Shown: positions 61,321 through 64,000 of the stretch, piece after piece | How the letters are laid out: every line of letters starts with the position of its first letter | Numbering within the stretch: the first letter of the stretch is position 1 | Source of the DNA: Rhodoferax sp. | Lineage (GTDB): Bacteria > Pseudomonadota > Gammaproteobacteria > Burkholderiales > Burkholderiaceae_C | Assembly (NCBI GenBank): GCA_019449595.1 | Contig: JAGRPL010000004.1 | Location: 310,001 to 374,000 of the forward strand | Length of the DNA: 64,000 bases | Direction of reading: 5' to 3' | The notes under the pieces: generated by a model | Databases searched by the model: none | What the model saw: only the letters and a program-made list of their open reading frames with translations | What the model was told of the DNA's origin: nothing | Translations under genes and position numbers: made by a program

Positions 61321-62941
61321 GGGTGCTCCCCCGCAGGGGTTGTGGCGGACGGTAGTGGCTGTGCCACAGGGCCAGGTAGGCCGCCTGTTCGGCGTCCCAG
61401 TACGCATCGCTCCAGCCCAGTTCACCCTGGCAGAGGGTGCGGATGCGCGCCAGGTGTTCGGTTCCGCCGCCCCGCAGCAGCAGGCCCAGGCGGGTGCGCC
61501 GCAGCAGCAGGTCCTGCAGGTGCACCACGGCTTCGGTGCGCGCGGCCCAGCGCAGCTCCACCCACAGGGTTTCCGTGCCAGGGATGGCATGCAGCTCACC
61601 GGCTTGCGCGGCTGCCACCACCGCCGCGGCCAGCGGGCCGTAGTGGCCCTGCAGGCGCTGGCGCTGCTGCGCGGTCAACTCCCCCGACACTGGCAGCGGT
61701 GCGCCGGGTGCCAGTACGGGCGCACCGGGCGGAACGGGCCTGCCCCGGGGCAGCAGGGGTTCGAGCTGGCGCAGGGCGTCCAGCGCGATCAGGCGGAAGG
61801 TGGTGAGCTTGCCGCCGGTGTCGGTGAGCAGGCCGTCTTCCATCCACACGGCGTGGTCACGGCCTTCCTTGGAGGGGTCAGTCTTGCCAGTGTCGATCAC
61901 CGGGCGCACGCCGGCGTAGGTGGCAATCACGTCGCCGGGCTCCAGTGCGAGTTGCGGAAACTGCCAGCGCAGGGCGGCCATCAGGTAATCCAGCTCGGCC
62001 GGCGTGATGGCTGCCTCCTGCTGCAGGTCGGCGCCGTGGTCCACGTCCGTGGTGCCTACCAGGGTGGCGCCTTCCCAGGGGAAGGCAAACACCGGGCGGC
62101 CATCCTGCGGGTGCATCAGGCTCACCGCCTGCGCCACCGGCAGGCGCCAGGCGGGCAGCACCAGATGGCTGCCGCGCAGAGGGCGCAGCCGCCGTGGCGC
62201 GCCCTGCTGTTGGCGCAGGCGGTCGGCCCAGGCGCCAGTGGCGTTGACGACCACCCGGGCGCGCACCGGGTAGCTGGCGCCGGCCACCGCGTCTTGCAGC
62301 TGCACGCCGCTGACCCTGCCGTGCGTGGCGTCACCCGCCCGCAGCAGGTGCTGGGCCTGCAGGTAGTTGATGGCCATGCCGCCCAGGCTGCGGGCCTCCT
62401 GCAGCACCCGCAGCACCAGGCGGGCGTCGTCGGTCTTGGCGTCCAGGTAGCACAGGCCGCCCTTCAGGTCGGCGCGGGCAATGTGGGGCGCCAGCAGGAG
62501 GAATTCGTCGGCCGGGTAATGGTGGCGCGCGCGCTGGCCGGCCAGCCAGTCATACACGGCCAGGCCGAGCTGGAACACCCAGCGACCGGGCTTGCGGTCC
62601 TTGTAGTCGGCAAAGGCAAAGCTCTGCGGCTCCACCAGGCCACGGGCCTGCTGCAGCAGGGTCTGCCGCTCGCGCACCGAGTCGCGGGTCAGGCGCAACT
62701 GGCCTTCCTTCAGATAGCGCAGCCCGCCGTGCACCAGCTTGGAGGAGCGGCTGGAGGTGCCCCAGGCAAAGTCGCGCTGCTCCACCAGCAGGGCCTTGTA
62801 GCCGCGGCGTGCGGCCTCCAGCAAAATGCCGGCACCGGTGATGCCGCCGCCGATGATGACCAGATCCCACTCCGGCTGCGCCAGGGTCTGCAGCAGGTGC
62901 GCGCGTGCTGCGCCGGGCAAGGTGTGGGGCTCCGGGCTCAT
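61313..62941 (-). CDS. glpD: Glycerol-3-phosphate dehydrogenase (FAD-dependent)
   Basis: A 542-residue membrane-associated flavoprotein that oxidises glycerol 3-phosphate to DHAP and feeds electrons to the quinone pool. The FAD motif is DLVIIGGGITGAGILLEAAR, then the GlpD signature FAWGTSSRSSKLVHGGLRYL and late FAFPWEGATLVGTTDVDHG. A C-terminal DAO_C domain is present. It overlaps the upstream flavoprotein gene by 4 bp and the kinase gene by 8 bp, so all three are translationally coupled. Confidence 0.95.
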   Translation of the reverse strand: MSPEPHTLPGAARAHLLQTLAQPEWDLVIIGGGITGAGILLEAARRGYKALLVEQRDFAWGTSSRSSKLVHGGLRYLKEGQLRLTRDSVRERQTLLQQARGLVEPQSFAFADYKDRKPGRWVFQLGLAVYDWLAGQRARHHYPADEFLLLAPHIARADLKGGLCYLDAKTDDARLVLRVLQEARSLGGMAINYLQAQHLLRAGDATHGRVSGVQLQDAVAGASYPVRARVVVNATGAWADRLRQQQGAPRRLRPLRGSHLVLPAWRLPVAQAVSLMHPQDGRPVFAFPWEGATLVGTTDVDHGADLQQEAAITPAELDYLMAALRWQFPQLALEPGDVIATYAGVRPVIDTGKTDPSKEGRDHAVWMEDGLLTDTGGKLTTFRLIALDALRQLEPLLPRGRPVPPGAPVLAPGAPLPVSGELTAQQRQRLQGHYGPLAAAVVAAAQAGELHAIPGTETLWVELRWAARTEAVVHLQDLLLRRTRLGLLLRGGGTEHLARIRTLCQGELGWSDAYWDAEQAAYLALWHSHYRPPQPLRGSTHA

Positions 62942-64000
62942 GGCGTGTCCGAGCCCACCAGCTTGCCGGGGTTCATCATGCCGCGGGGGTCGAAGTGGTG
63001 AAACAGGCTGCGCAGGGCGGCGATGCCCAGGGGCCCCTTCTCGGCTTCCAGGTAGGGCGCATGGTCCAGCCCCACGCCGTGCTGGTGGCTGATGGTTCCG
63101 CCGTGGGTCACGATGGCCTGGCTCACCGCCGCCTTCAGGCTGCGCCAGCGGGCCAGGTCCGTGGCATGGTCGCCCGCCAGTCGGTAGGCAAAGGTGGTGT
63201 AGACGCTGGCCCCTTGGGCGTAGATGTGCGAGAGGTGGGTGTAGGTGTGGACTTTTTCACCGCTCTGCGCCAGGGCGTGGGTGGCGGCATCCTCCAGCGC
63301 CTGCATCATGGGCGTGACGCGGCTCCAGTCGCACGCCGTTTCCACAGTGTCGATGGCATAGCCTTTGTGCCACAGGGCGTTGCGCAGGTAGACATTGCGA
63401 AAGCGGTTGGCCTTCCACTTGTTGCCCATGGCTTGGCCGATGGCCACACCGCCGTAGCCCCGGGCGGTGCGCAGGGCACCGCGCAGCGCGTGGGCCACGG
63501 TATCGCTTGAGCCGCTGGCGCCCAGCAGCAGCAGGCACTTCTGCTCCCGGCAACCGCGCCAGCCCAGGTAGGTTTCCAGGAGGCCTATCAGGCGCGCGTG
63601 CCCGGCCATGGTGAGTGTGGTCTGGGTTTCGATGGGGTTGGACAGCCGCAGCATGGACAGCGCCAGCCTGGCCTGCGCCATGGTGCGCACCGCGCCCTGC
63701 GCCTGCTCCCAGGTCGGGAAGAAGACAGCATGGAACTCCTCGCGCTGCGGCAGGGGCGACACGCGCACCGTGGCCTCCGTCAGGATGCCCAGACGGCCTT
63801 CCGAGCCCAGCACCAGCTCGCGCAGGTCCGTGCCCGCTGCCGAGGCCGGGAAGGTGGCCACGCGCAGAGTGCCGCGGGGCGTTTCCACGGTGCCGCCGGC
63901 AAACAGCTGCTCGATGCGCCCGTAGCGCAGCGACTGTTGGCCCGAGGAGCGCGTCACCACCCAGCCGCCCAGCGTGGAGTATTCAAACGACTGCGGAAAA
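62938..64000 (-). CDS. FAD-binding oxidase, alkyl-DHAP-synthase-like (partial, 5' end outside window)
   Basis: An open frame continuing past the right edge; at least 354 residues are visible and the N-terminus is missing. EYSTLGGWVVTRSSGQQSLR is the FAD_binding_4 motif of the alkylglycerone-phosphate synthase/lactate-oxidase-like group, followed by LGSEGRLGILTEATVRVSPL. The C-terminal FAD-oxidase domain ends in GTISHQHGVGLDHAPYLEAE, with the conserved His pair, and HFDPRGMMNPGKL. The match is closer to AGPS than to glycolate oxidase GlcD. Beside glpD and a kinase it may act on a glycerol-phosphate-derived substrate; ether-lipid synthesis is a possibility, not shown. Confidence 0.85.
   Translation of the reverse strand, partial: FPQSFEYSTLGGWVVTRSSGQQSLRYGRIEQLFAGGTVETPRGTLRVATFPASAAGTDLRELVLGSEGRLGILTEATVRVSPLPQREEFHAVFFPTWEQAQGAVRTMAQARLALSMLRLSNPIETQTTLTMAGHARLIGLLETYLGWRGCREQKCLLLLGASGSSDTVAHALRGALRTARGYGGVAIGQAMGNKWKANRFRNVYLRNALWHKGYAIDTVETACDWSRVTPMMQALEDAATHALAQSGEKVHTYTHLSHIYAQGASVYTTFAYRLAGDHATDLARWRSLKAAVSQAIVTHGGTISHQHGVGLDHAPYLEAEKGPLGIAALRSLFHHFDPRGMMNPGKLVGSDTP

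Overview
The window looks like chromosome of a high-G+C betaproteobacterium of the Comamonadaceae type (Acidovorax/Hydrogenophaga/Rhodoferax-like). This is inferred from gene content and neighbourhoods (Entner-Doudoroff edd-eda with a HexR-type operator, rpfE-recJ, two DUF1631 genes around ettA, aapJQMP, a TDT/SLAC1 carrier) and from a dispersed 28-bp repeat. Most of the window is ordinary core and accessory metabolism at roughly two-thirds G+C. The left 1.7 kb is clearly different, at about 50% G+C.

Layout. 1-1714 (minus) is an open-ended gene for an AIPR-family (abortive-infection phage-resistance) protein, the edge of a probable defence island. 1972-6451: acyl-CoA dehydrogenase, a protein resembling Bacillus transglutaminase Tgl, a membrane acyltransferase, MsrA and a small HNH protein. 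6511-9218: LolD-like ATPase, FtsX-like permease, a small Cys/His secreted protein and a DUF3299 protein, apparently one envelope or metal system. 9228-14271: pdxH, then a molybdenum hydroxylase (2Fe-2S and Mo subunits) with its own XdhC and MocA-like maturation genes. 14347-16860: HexR operator, edd, eda. 17002-23087: an atypical LapA-like protein, glyoxalase I, a thioesterase divergent from a MarR regulator with two operator palindromes and an MFS carrier, a cupin, and a Rossmann protein overlapping rhlE by 86 bp. 23374-29708: DUF1631 - ettA - DUF1631.

29756-32112: EamA carrier, flavin reductase and a secreted M14 peptidase. 32137-36213: general amino-acid ABC transporter aapJQMP. 36403-40168: a translationally coupled acyl-CoA synthetase, voltage-gated-type K+ channel and serine hydrolase. 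40169-42110 is a scrap zone holding a type I methyltransferase (hsdM) stub, a CBS-domain fragment and repeats, with one intact TDT carrier inside. 42111-47630: permuted papain-like protein, MDR oxidoreductase, 2OG-Fe dioxygenase, REC-GGDEF cyclase, YitT protein and bacteriohemerythrin. 47759-53340: Pat-like acyl-CoA synthetase/acetyltransferase divergent from an acetate CoA-transferase, then thiolase; together these handle acetyl-CoA. 53445-59601: recJ, rpfE-like, lolC/E, lolD, gdhA. 59758 to the right edge: FGGY kinase, glpD and an alkyl-DHAP-synthase-like flavoprotein, overlapping and probably one glycerol/glycerol-phosphate operon.

The strongest unexplained signal is the repeat family. At least seven 28-bp cores (TGCGCAGACAGCTAT, a short A/T-rich variable stretch, then ATAGCA) lie between and inside genes, where they supply start codons, stop codons and in-frame peptide segments. 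I saw no rRNA, tRNA, CRISPR array or intact insertion sequence.
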